From Symbiodinium kawagutii (Eukaryota; Sar; Dinophyceae; Suessiales; Symbiodiniaceae): 64,000 nt of DNA. The notes beneath the pieces were generated by a model. The model did not search any database and had not been told where the DNA came from. It worked only from the letters and a program-made list of their open reading frames with translations. This document shows, one piece after another, positions 57,201-64,000 of this stretch (the first letter of the stretch is position 1; the number at the start of each line of letters is the position of its first letter). The DNA lies in assembly GCA_009767595.1 (NCBI GenBank), contig VSDK01021871.1, positions 726,946 to 790,945 on the forward strand, given 5' to 3'. The translations under genes and the position numbers were made by a program.

Positions 57201-58439
57201 GTTTCGCCACATCACCGTGATTATCAAGGACAGGGACGAGGGAAAGCCCGACAAAGTGGGAGTCTTCGACAACTCCCTGCCATTGGACAACAAGCAGTTC
57301 GACTACATGGGAACTCTCCTCCTCAAGAAAGCAAAGGCTTGCAAAACTCCTCAGGAACTGCTTTTCAAGTTCAGCATGGAAGAGTTCAGGAAGGCCTTCG
57401 TGCAAGCAGGAGCAGATCTAGGACTCCCCAACCTACATCCATACCAGATGCGTCACGGTGGCGCAACAGAGGACTTGGCAACAAAGTTCCGGGATTTTCA
57501 GGGAGTGAAGGTTCGTGGGAGGTGGAAGACAGACCAATCAGTGAGACGTTACGCAAAGATTGGTCGCATCCAACAGCTCCTAGCCCAGATGGATCAATCC
57601 AACAAGAGATTCTGCCAATGGTCGGAACGAAACCTCAGAGCAGTGATGCTGGATCAAGCATTGCCGAGGAAGTCAGCATGAAGCCATGGATGGTCGACTT
57701 GTTTAGCACCCATGTCAGACCACGTAGATTTGCAATAGAGCTCTTTGCTGGTACAGGACGTGTTTCACAAGCTTTACACAACGTGGGCATTCCTACTTAC
57801 CCCATCGATATTTGCTTGTTTCCTTCTCACAATGTGTTGGATATGGACATTCACAACTACATTCGTAATTTGATCTCTTCTGGTCGGGTTATACTTCTCT
57901 GGTTGGGTATGCCATGTACTACCTTTTCACGTGCCCGTCGCAACGATGGCCGTGGACCTGGTCCATTGCGAGACAAAGAACATCTTTGGGGTCTTCCGGA
58001 TTTATCCCACGGTAATCAGTGCAAACTTCGTGATGGCAATCAACTGTTCAAGTTTACCATGGATATCCTACGGCTGGCGTATGAATACAATATTCCCACA
58101 GTGTTGGAAAATCCCTTCTCTAGCATGGCTTGGATGATGCCCCCTATGGTCAAGTATCTTTCTCTTCCCGGTGTGCACACTTGCGATTTGGACTTCTGCC
58201 AATACAATGAACGTTGGCAAAAACCTACTCGACTAGTGTACACTGGTATGAAATTGGATTCTATGGCTCTTCAATGTAGTGGTACACACAACTTTTGCTC
58301 CCACTCCAAACGGCCTCACATTGCTCTGGTAGGCAAAGATGCTATGGGCAATTGGTGGACTCGCCGTGCGCAGCCCTATCCCTTTCGCATGGTGCGGCGC
58401 TTTGCAGCTTTAGCGCTGGAGCAACTTCGTCTTCGATGA
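54228..58439 (+). CDS. RT-RNase H-methyltransferase polyprotein of the DIRS-type element
   Basis: 1403 codons. The reverse transcriptase region is about residues 230-480: motif A ADIRDCFYG with D294, and PMGFNWSFYI. The catalytic box is YCDN (Y397-N400) instead of YxDD. RNase H is about 540-740, with acidic residues D551 (TATDASPQG), E658 (LKEGRAL), D685 (LLDN) and D734 (NPADGPS), as in DIRS elements. Residues about 735-1150 are a low-complexity Ser/Arg/Gly/Gln-rich stretch that is the other-frame shadow of the recombinase. A cytosine-C5-methyltransferase-like domain fills about 1160-1403: FAGTG at 1173-1177, GMPCTTFSRAR with Cys1230 as the likely nucleophile, and ENP at 1294-1296. Start chosen at the first ATG after ORF1. 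Canonical DIRS elements instead carry a Dam-like (adenine) methylase. Confidence 0.85.
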   Translation: MVKHSGNRIFHTPYGTDGRQRDIFPLPTLQLSGALEKPLSRVVARRIQRQDHTRSRVNKAINGLNSLYFGHGGLYDGCSIEDVQQLPLLQRDTILDIQKKIKDLGPPPDHACYQGALAALRVPSSQYSEVEAGVGEVVKMNLDALSLPSGNVAGVDLGASLSDDVREVVMNFEQYMLQDAGVWMDLQDVASSIQTYDDPLLHDRDGYVEFLVHLYKCGVLGFTSHVRGRVGAFSVSKKSKVVDGQVVERQRLVLDCRATNLQFKAPPITRLGSLAALGELDIPTDSTLYLAGADIRDCFYGCRCPPGLEEYFCLRDDISLSELEYITGGHASDFCLEGRISPCITVLPMGFNWSFYIIQALHEQISLAAISRTPDWLIRDAQPAPLLRHDDVASMPYCDNVHCLALDADICQSGADAMCDGLRNSGFELHEEVGACSLFPTLGGVVDGSAGTVKPSNTRLWNLIYAFEYASMAVVSVDLVQRLLGHAMVVCVLHRAGMSVFRYLYDFVQKGGPPRRLVEAEANECRVFAGILPLLYANIKKPWSSVVTATDASPQGYGVCEAELGAPAARSLGCWQERWRFRRLAPEEWCPRQRSAGWDPFRDVETVRGSLDMVDDLDNYVSNEKFPEVPVHVTEVDHWKTVSMGKWKHTSEHITLKEGRALVIAVRRLTRARRHRGLKHVVLLDNLALCFAVGKGRCHNFQLLRVLQQLGALCLASGIVLRPRWIASERNPADGPSRGQVNPGAYKKDWGVLEGGCYQTVPSGDPCEECGHPEENSVGAQGSSTSNEGSEEREATHNAQQSRSCEESAVKAGDQQSSQGDGRRDWDSSSEESVNSSRVQKRQCRGSRTVLELLPEVRGLLQGERFNVPSKKRGGRLPVGRHVGCDVPRRKVSKRGRESCRSSGVPQHQLQELAASLQEGFEGIPKGTPGYISSPPPQTGDVWLGNESGRCRKKRHGTHGACGFQSLSSSRRRFRSPQEEHSSCSGGSRKAVSPHHRDYQGQGRGKARQSGSLRQLPAIGQQAVRLHGNSPPQESKGLQNSSGTAFQVQHGRVQEGLRASRSRSRTPQPTSIPDASRWRNRGLGNKVPGFSGSEGSWEVEDRPISETLRKDWSHPTAPSPDGSIQQEILPMVGTKPQSSDAGSSIAEEVSMKPWMVDLFSTHVRPRRFAIELFAGTGRVSQALHNVGIPTYPIDICLFPSHNVLDMDIHNYIRNLISSGRVILLWLGMPCTTFSRARRNDGRGPGPLRDKEHLWGLPDLSHGNQCKLRDGNQLFKFTMDILRLAYEYNIPTVLENPFSSMAWMMPPMVKYLSLPGVHTCDLDFCQYNERWQKPTRLVYTGMKLDSMALQCSGTHNFCSHSKRPHIALVGKDAMGNWWTRRAQPYPFRMVRRFAALALEQLRLR
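56428..57681 (+). CDS. Tyrosine recombinase of the DIRS-type element, overprinted in the polyprotein
   Basis: 417 codons in frame +1 relative to the polyprotein. Its ATG overlaps the last RNase H Asp codon, and it ends before the methyltransferase. The N-terminal ~90 residues are basic. A core-binding region follows (about 95-200). The catalytic part has Arg236 (LYLRPGEGLDL), the HPYQMRHGGA box with Arg342-His343, Trp366 (GRWK) and the nucleophile Tyr375 (RRYAK). The position usually held by His three residues before Arg342 is Tyr; a His lies at 337. The family cuts and joins circular element DNA at a short core sequence. Near-complete overlap with the RT frame is also known in Dictyostelium DIRS-1. 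How it is translated (frameshift or separate mRNA) cannot be seen. Confidence 0.85.
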   Translation: MAQAGARSIRVLTRKTGGSLKVAATKRCPVVTPVKNVATQKRTLSVPRVAPPAMKVQKSVKQRTMPSKVVHVKNPQSKRVINRVPKEMEEGIGTRAQRNQLTALESRSVSAEVQGQYSNYYLKFEAFCKENGSMFPPRREEADCLLADMLDVMFLEGKSASEGEKVVAAVEFHNISYKNWLHRSKRALRGYRKAHPATSRLPLPKLVMFGLAMNLVAAGKRDMALMVLVDFNLYLRPGEGLDLRKKNIVPAVVEAGKQFRHITVIIKDRDEGKPDKVGVFDNSLPLDNKQFDYMGTLLLKKAKACKTPQELLFKFSMEEFRKAFVQAGADLGLPNLHPYQMRHGGATEDLATKFRDFQGVKVRGRWKTDQSVRRYAKIGRIQQLLAQMDQSNKRFCQWSERNLRAVMLDQALPRKSA

Positions 58440-58507
58440 TGCTGCTGGCGGCTGCTTCAAGGCTCGTGCTGCTGGTCCACTACTGAGGCCATTGCACTCC
58501 GTGGTTA

Positions 58508-58664
58508 GGGGAGTGGGGATTTCAAAGGAAAATGTGCCGAAGGCACAAGTGCAACTCACTGCACATGTTTCCCCTAGGTCCGTTTGGCCCTTTTTGAAAT
58601 CAAACAAATTTGGCAAAACATTGCCCTCTGGCCTGCTCGTGAAAACGAAGGGCAGCGGCATCAT
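58508..58664 (+). repeat. Split direct repeat B1 (internal)
   Basis: 157 bp, identical to 58777-58933. It begins GGGGAGTGGGGATTTCAAAG and ends GCGGCATCAT, sharing CAT with A2. Confidence 0.92.
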
Positions 58665-58749
58665 TCCTTCTACTTGTAGAGCCATGATCTAGCGTCACCA
58701 AGTTGTAACATACATGGGCCGTTTATATCTCAAGGTCCCGAAGCGTTTA
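58662..58749 (+). repeat. Split direct repeat A2 (internal)
   Basis: 88 bp, identical to A1. The B1/A2 junction has the sequence expected of a circle junction of the element. Confidence 0.92.
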
Positions 58750-58776
58750 CCACCTCCACCCCTGCCTCCTCACAAT

Positions 58777-58933
58777 GGGGAGTGGGGATTTCAAAGGAAA
58801 ATGTGCCGAAGGCACAAGTGCAACTCACTGCACATGTTTCCCCTAGGTCCGTTTGGCCCTTTTTGAAATCAAACAAATTTGGCAAAACATTGCCCTCTGG
58901 CCTGCTCGTGAAAACGAAGGGCAGCGGCATCAT
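58777..58933 (+). repeat. Split direct repeat B2 (right end)
   Basis: 157 bp, identical to B1. It follows A2 after a 27-bp C-rich spacer and ends at CATCAT, immediately before an AT dinucleotide tract in the host DNA. Confidence 0.92.
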
Positions 58934-59367
58934 ATATATATATATATTATATCATTATATATCCCCCAACCAACCAATGGTTAACTAGCTGGTAAGTATG
59001 ATGATTGATAGTAGGGTATAGTAACAAACAATGCTAGGTGATATACCGACTATATGGCTCTGGGTCAAACAGTTCGTCAACCAACCTTCATGCGGGACAA
59101 TCACCAACAGTGGGGAAAACAATGCCTCATGGTGGGAAACAGCTCGCCAATTCATGATGTTGAATCAATTGCTCTAGGGACCAATGAATCGACAACGGTG
59201 AGGGTTGGACTTGGCTCTACAAAACCAAGGTTCTAGGGGACAAAGCAATTGCTTACCATGCAAATCAGCTCATAGCTTCAGAACCAACCAGGGCCTGCTT
59301 AAAATGATGGGATTAGTAAGCAATGCCACAGGTGACTAATGCCAGTTACACGCTGGTGAACTAACCT

Positions 59368-59985
59368 CGTTGCGTGGAAAATCCACCAGTTACAGATGAT
59401 TCAGCTAAAAAATTGGTTCCTTTATGTTTTATTTGGCTTCCAGGTTAGTTTACCAAAGGGGAACCAGGGGGACTGACCCTAACTGACCAGCTAAAACCAG
59501 GGGCAATGACCCTGAACCGTTAAGAACCAACCATTCCCAGTGCAAAACGGATCCACCAGCCTCGCTGCAGCGCTAGGTTTGGCTCTCCTGCGGCGTGTCT
59601 ATCCAGAGACCAGCGCGGTGGGGGCTCCTGAGACTGACGCTGTGGCCGGTGGCAAAGATGATTTCATGATGGGTCGAAGTAATTTTTATGGTGAAGTAAC
59701 TTGATTGCGTGGAAAATCCACCATTGACATTGTTTTACCTGTGAATCTGATTTTTAGCTTCCAGACTAGTTTGCCAGAGGGTAATTCATACGTTCAACTA
59801 CCCTTAATTATTCGTAATGGCGAAAAGGGTGTGACTCTAGTTATGGGTGTCACTCAAAGTGTGGGTGCAACTAAGTCATATGGTTGACTAACGTGGAAGC
59901 TAAGCATCGTCATATTTATAGGTAAACCACCTATACACGCTGGGTTTTCCACTTCCAAGTTAGTTGCCAGAGGGTAATTCATAGG
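59368..59985. repeat. Three dispersed copies of a ~90-bp element
   Basis: Copies at about 59368-59462, 59706-59785 and 59890-59985. The left side is GCGTGGAAAATCCACCA (less clear in the third copy). The right side is CTTCCAGGTTAGTTTACCAG or close, followed by AGGGTAATTCATA in two copies. The right-side motif also occurs near 39418 (inverted), 39870 (inverted) and 39948. Confidence 0.65.
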
Positions 59986-60649
59986 TCAACTGACTACCTT
60001 ATTCATGACACAGAAAATTGGTGTAACTACAATTATGGGTGTAACAAAGTCATACGGGTTGTGAATAACTACTTGTTAAATACAATTGATTAGCTTGTCA
60101 ATGATCATGGGGCATGATGAGCAACAATACTTGGAGATATTCCAACTATATTGTAGTTAGGCGTCGTTCACGTATTAACCAGCCATCACGCAACAAGAAT
60201 AGCTTAGTTCACTATTGCCAAACCATACGTTGGTCAAAGATTTGGTTAATAGCTTAGTTCACATTAAGAGCTTTGTTCACATGTTTGTTTGTTTTCACCC
60301 CCTATTAACCAACAAGTGTCAGAAGCATATGATAACTAACAAAGCAACCTATACTTTTTCTTCGAATTATCCCACATTAACTAGCATATTGACAATTAAC
60401 TAGCAATATGTTGATCCATGGTATATAGTTATTGTCAAATCATCAAATCATCAAATCATCAGGTCACAGGTTTATTGACAATTAACTAAGAGTCTGGGAG
60501 GGTGGGCCATATCACTAGCAAACTAACAATTGACAATTAACTAACAAACTAGCAAGTTTTGGGACCCAACTACCCACTTGATGAACTAACAATCTACCTC
60601 ACAGGTCAAATCATCAAGTGGGACCCGTGGTTCGCGGCGCAGTTGCCAG

Positions 60650-60750
60650 GTTCTGGGTCGACATCTGCTGAGTGATCCCGAGTCCATCTCGGCCCTGATG
60701 GAGATCTTGCAGGACTGCCACAAGGGACCAGAACCCCCAATCAGTAGCCA
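60650..60750 (+). CDS. Exon of unidentified long gene
   Basis: After GTTGCCAG: VLGRHLLSDPESISALMEIL, then QDCHKGPEPPISSQQ. The proposed donor is GATACT (GA type). Confidence 0.4.
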
Positions 60751-60889
60751 GCAGGATACTTCACGTTTGGGTAACTATCAGGTATAGAAGATATAACTAT
60801 ACTTAGGTGACTCACTGGCAGTTTATCTAAGTAGCACGTAGGGAAGATATGACTAGCTTGTCAGATGGAGAATCTTAACCAACCAAGAC

Positions 60890-61010
60890 CTGGGTGGCCC
60901 CACATTGTAGGGAGGCTTGGAAGCCATGGAGCTGGCTGGTGGTGGGAGAGAGCGAGGCCAGGGCTATCCCGGTCACTGGCCCTTGAAACGGGGAGCGAGG
61001 CCAGGAGCCG
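60890..61010. repeat. Dispersed GAGCGAGGCCAGG repeat, second copy
   Basis: GAGAGCGAGGCCAGG ... CCCTTGAAACGGGGAGCGAG resembles 35848-35910 (GAGAGCGAGGCCAGGAGCC ... CCCTTTAAAGGCCGGGGGAG). GTGGCCCCACATTGTAG lies just before it and resembles an introner-like 3' end. Confidence 0.5.
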
Positions 61011-61159
61011 GTCGATTGGATGGTTTGAGACTGGTATTCTCCAATCGACCATTTGCTTAGTTTATTGGACAATATCAGCTCAAACATATTATAAATTTGA
61101 TTGAGCTTTTTTGAACAAAACAATTGTAAACTATAGTGACGCCTGGATTTGAGAGAGGT

Positions 61160-61760
61160 AACCTGGCTTGTGAAGAATCTGCAACAAGCTATTGTCAGTG
61201 GAAGCATTGGTTTGCAAAGCTAGAAGACCTGATTTTTGGGCAGTTGTTGAGACACCTATATGAATACTTGCAATGTCCAGTGCCAGCTGAGTCTGGTGAG
61301 GTTGCTGCTTGCAGTTTGATGTGAAGAACTGCCACTTGGGTCAGGTTTGCATATTATTAGGATAGAACTAGAACTAAGTGCTACATGTTGCCACGAGTTG
61401 TACACTTTGGGGTAGAATCTTTTTTGGGTTATGGCCTGCATGAATGATTTTAAGTGAAGCGATTCATCAAATATTTTTCCTCAGGGAGTTTGGGCGGTGT
61501 TTGCTGTTGGGCAGAATGGATTGTAGTTGTACACTTCTGTACAGTTGTCTCAAATCTCCTGACCCATCACAGGATTACAAGAACTGGGCGGAAGAGGAAG
61601 AAGCGGCACTTTGTGCAGAATGCGTGGGGGTCCTTGGCTGCGAGTACGGTCAGAGCGGTCGCACCGGTGCTAGAACATGATACACTGCCCCAAAAGGCCC
61701 AAATGTGGATGTTCTTTTTTGTGGCTTGGCTGCAACTAAAGTTTTATAGAGCTGACCATG
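61160..61760 (+). CDS. Two exons of unidentified long gene
   Basis: About 61160-61295 encodes YCQWKHWFAKLEDLIFGQLL, then RHLYEYLQCPVPAES, with a GTGAGG donor. About 61574-61760, after CATCACAG, encodes RKRKKRHFVQNAWGSLAAST, then VRAVAPVLEHDTLPQKAQMW and a hydrophobic stretch. The exact 5' edge of the first and the 3' edge of the second are unclear. Confidence 0.35.
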
Positions 61761-62152
61761 CCAATGGCTTGGGATCGGCAACCTCCCGCAATTTCCCTAT
61801 GACCAGTAGCTTCAGTTGCCAAAAGCAATCATTGTCCAGTATTAACCACTGATTGATTACCCATGATCAACCATTGTCAAATTTTTATTCACAATGAATC
61901 GATTCTCCATGTATTATCCAAAATTGATGCTGAATACTTATATATCTTACCAGAAACGAACAGCCGCATCCTTCCATATGGCGGAAAACCAGTAGGAAAC
62001 TTATCTTGAAAATCCTGATCAAAGAGGATCCAGGTTTGTTTCCTGCAACTAGTTAGCCATCAACTGGCTAGTGCTTGGGAGGGAGCGATGAGCTTCGCCG
62101 GGGGTAAACCAATACGTATCAAACGATACTCTAACCCCATGATTACTACAAG

Positions 62153-62260
62153 GTGGGCCCCCAACTACTTTTAAGTTGGTTTATAACTAAGTTCACTAGG
62201 GGTACCAGGTCTAGGGGGTGAACTAACCCAACTTAGAACTACTGGGGGCCCAGCCTGTAG
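62153..62260. repeat. Introner-like element with long inverted ends
   Basis: The arm 62154-62182 (TGGGCCCCCAACTAC then TTTTAAGTTGGTTT) is an imperfect inverted copy of 62225-62253. It begins AG/GTGGGC and ends CTGTAG, like an intron. The core is shared with 42888-43026. Joining the frames on each side does not give a clean phase, so it may lie within a larger intron. Confidence 0.55.
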
Positions 62261-62325
62261 CATTCATTCACCAACAACTTCAACAGCCCATCATCCCCAC
62301 TGCGCCACGTAACGCAACTCCTCAG

Positions 62326-62454
62326 GTGCGTTTCCTCCGCTTGGTGACCGCCAACGACGGCGACGTGCGGATGATCGTCACCTTTCAGGATGGCGCGGAG
62401 GCGCCTGGGATACGGCAGCGCCTGGTAGTGAAGCCATGGGAAGCTGAAGCTTAG
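62326..62454 (+). CDS. Terminal exon of unidentified long gene
   Basis: After CAACTCCTCAG: VRFLRLVTANDGDVRMIVTF, then QDGAEAPGIRQRLVVKPWEA, ending with a TAG at 62452-62454. Beta-strand-like. A good candidate for the 3' end of the exon series that starts near 30.4 kb. Confidence 0.5.
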   Translation: MRFLRLVTANDGDVRMIVTFQDGAEAPGIRQRLVVKPWEAEA

Positions 62455-63610
62455 AAGGTGGCTGAACTAACTCTGAACTAACCATGGCTTCATGTTACCA
62501 GTTGCATCCACTTGCATCCAGCACATCATCATGTTTATGAACCCTGTAACCCTGTAAGGTAGCTTGTTTATAAGCCCTACAAGCATGGTGAATGTTGGAA
62601 AATGTGATTCTTGAGCACGGCACATCCAAGTAGAGGGTAGGACGCTGGTTGCTGGTGAATTGGTCGTGAACGAGCTGGTGATTAGACTGGTTCCTCCTTG
62701 GTGAACAAGCTCTTTACCGCTGAATCGATGGTTTAGTCCAGAAGCTGCTAAATGGCAGTGGTTGATAGTCATGGATCATTTCAGCCATTGATGGTTGATT
62801 GGTGTTAACAGTATGAAGGTGAACAGTGGCTATGAGGATGGTTAATAAAGGTTGAAATCACCAAAAGGCAAGCTGCAATTGCTTCATTGCTGACAGTTCA
62901 TCCTGATGTTTGCATTGCCTTGCCATCATCGATGCTTGTGAGGTGAGTTGCAACACCTATCAGGTTCAACGTTACCAAGGGCACTCCAGGTTGGCGAATG
63001 TCCCCTTTGATCCCGATTTTATCAGCCTTTGCTCGCCGTAAATGAAACGTGATTTGTATTAGCAATGAGTATATTCTGGTGGTTTCTCAAGCCAGTGACT
63101 GGGGACCCCAGTCAGGGTTATGGATGGAGTTCATTGATATAGATCGTTAATAAACTGGATGATACCGGGTCACCCAGGACAAGAAAAACACCCATATTTG
63201 ACCATCATTGCAAAACCATATCAGCTGCTAGTGGCCATCATTAAGCACGATATCTATACTAAGCAACGGAACATATGATAAGCCACCATGAAGCACCATG
63301 CGCAATTTACTAGCCAACATTTACCAATAGTAGGCATGATTTGCCCTGCATTTTGGTGATGATTGGACCGATGGAAAGCGATGCAAGGATGATTGGCTAC
63401 ATCAACAGCTCAGTCAGTGTTGCTCTGAGGCGCTACTGGCTATTGCCTCACATGCCCTGAGTGCGGGCAGTGCTGCAGGTGCGAAACTGCCAGGGAATCG
63501 GTACGAACAAGAAATTGGGGAGGCAACAGGGGATTTTTCCCGAATGCGTAGCACGGGTTTCGTTTCATAGTGGGGGTCTGGGGGTGGAGACGTGTTCGCT
63601 GGACGTTGTG
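62455..63610. other. Gene-free stretch
   Basis: No exon-like island. Contains only scattered GGTTGATGG/CACCATG-type motifs and short open frames on both strands. Confidence 0.45.
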
Positions 63611-63613
63611 TTT

Positions 63614-63667
63614 ACGTTCGCAAGTGTTCGCAACCGTTCGCAACCGTTCGCAAGTGTTCGCAACCGA
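63614..63667. repeat. 10-bp tandem repeat TTCGCAACCG/TTCGCAAGTG
   Basis: Five copies of a 10-bp unit alternating between TTCGCAACCG and TTCGCAAGTG. In minus frames it gives an RLRTLANGCE-like pseudo-protein seen in many automatic dinoflagellate gene models. Confidence 0.85.
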
Positions 63668-63883
63668 CCGCCGCCGTCCGCGGTAGGGCCGTAAGGCCCG
63701 TACCATTGGGGGAAGCGTGTGGAGGTGGTTATTTTGCGTGGTTTTGCGTGACCTGCAACCTTGTTTTGTGTGACAGGCGTGGCACTTCGTAGCATCTCAG
63801 CATGTGTCATGACGGGTCTCACGTCCATTTTGCCTGGCAGGTGCAATAGATTCTACACTGGTGTGTTGGTGTGGTGGGTTGGT

Positions 63884-64000
63884 CACAAAGAGTATCTCGC
63901 CAAGAGTGTCCAACAAAGAGTGTCTTACAAAGACTGTCTCACCGAGGGTGTCTTCCCAAGAGTGTCTTCCCAAGAGTGTCTTCCCAAGAGTGTCCCACCA
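63884..64000. repeat. 15-bp satellite, right window edge
   Basis: The same AAGAGTGTCTCACCA-type unit as at 1-1100, in the same orientation, running off the right edge. Confidence 0.9.

Larger units (their letters stand above)
52558..58933 (+). mobile_element. Intact DIRS-order (tyrosine recombinase) retrotransposon with split direct repeats
   Basis: The 6376-bp element has the layout A1 - ORFs - B1 - A2 - B2. A1 (52558-52645) and A2 (58662-58749) are identical over 88 bp. B1 (58508-58664) and B2 (58777-58933) are identical over 157 bp. B1 and A2 overlap by CAT, and CAT also occurs at both outer ends. This is the split-direct-repeat arrangement of PAT/Kangaroo-type members of the DIRS order, which insert a circular DNA by tyrosine recombinase without a target duplication. 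All frames (52653-52994, 52991-54172, 54228-58439 and 56428-57681) are open and intron-free, unlike the neighbouring genes. Identical repeats and intact frames imply a recent insertion. The right flank is an AT dinucleotide tract. Confidence 0.9.

Noticed and set aside
56460..57680. Residues 735-1150 of the polyprotein as a new Ser/Arg-rich domain
   Set aside because: This stretch is the +2 shadow of the recombinase gene, and its composition follows from that coding sequence.
58508..58933. The 157-bp repeats as LTRs of an LTR retrotransposon
   Set aside because: Both copies lie on the right side of the ORFs, interleaved with the A repeat. There is no integrase or protease, and a tyrosine recombinase is present.
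62087..62454. Joining 62088-62152 directly to the exon after the 62153-62260 element
   Set aside because: The phase gives a stop (CAT then TAA) before the well-supported last exon at 62326, so the junction is not supported.

Overview
The window looks like nuclear genomic DNA of a dinoflagellate, most likely from the Symbiodiniaceae/Suessiales. The evidence is: short exons cut by many introns, some with GC or GA donors; every recognisable gene on the + strand, as in dinoflagellate unidirectional gene blocks; very abundant simple and dispersed repeats; protein families I know mainly from dinoflagellate gene models; and a DIRS-type retroelement of the kind common in these genomes. I see no tRNA, rRNA, CRISPR array or spliced-leader relic. 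Exon boundaries are hand predictions from reading frame, acceptor AG and donor GT/GC/GA, and need RNA data.

Layout. 1-1100: a 15-bp satellite. 1154-3896: a membrane protein gene with a leucine-rich-repeat end. 3.9-9.99 kb: gene-free AT-rich DNA with CAT-type simple repeats. 9997-10191: an assembly gap inside a GC-rich tandem repeat, followed by membrane-protein exons to 10616. 11.3-28.2 kb: a dense + strand block of uncharacterised genes. These are an acidic repeat protein ending in a methyl-CpG-binding-like (MBD-like) domain; a methyltransferase-like gene with an APPCSSW motif; a small exon cluster; a Lys/Glu repeat gene of a dinoflagellate family; and an 11-exon gene of a transposase-like family. 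Related AAGTGAC-type repeats lie before, inside and after this block.

28.6-52.5 and 59-62.5 kb: many short + strand exons of one or a few very long genes, scattered in intronic DNA full of degenerate GGTTGATGG/CCATCAACC repeats and short elements with inverted ends that look like introners. I could not assign a function. 52558-58933: an apparently intact tyrosine-recombinase (DIRS-order) retrotransposon with identical split direct repeats (A1-ORFs-B1-A2-B2), probably inserted in an intron of that long gene. It encodes a small membrane protein, a Gag-like protein, an RT-RNase H polyprotein ending in a cytosine-C5-methyltransferase-like domain, and a tyrosine recombinase wholly overprinted in another frame of the polyprotein. 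63.6-64.0 kb: a 10-bp tandem repeat and then the same 15-bp satellite that opens the window.

The retroelement genes form a plausible working set: Gag-like particle protein, RT/RNase H for the cDNA, recombinase for insertion of a circle, and methyltransferase for marking DNA. A DNA-methylation theme recurs in the window (retroelement MTase, MTase-like gene at 16-18.9 kb, MBD-like domain at 15.5 kb), but a functional link between them is inference only.
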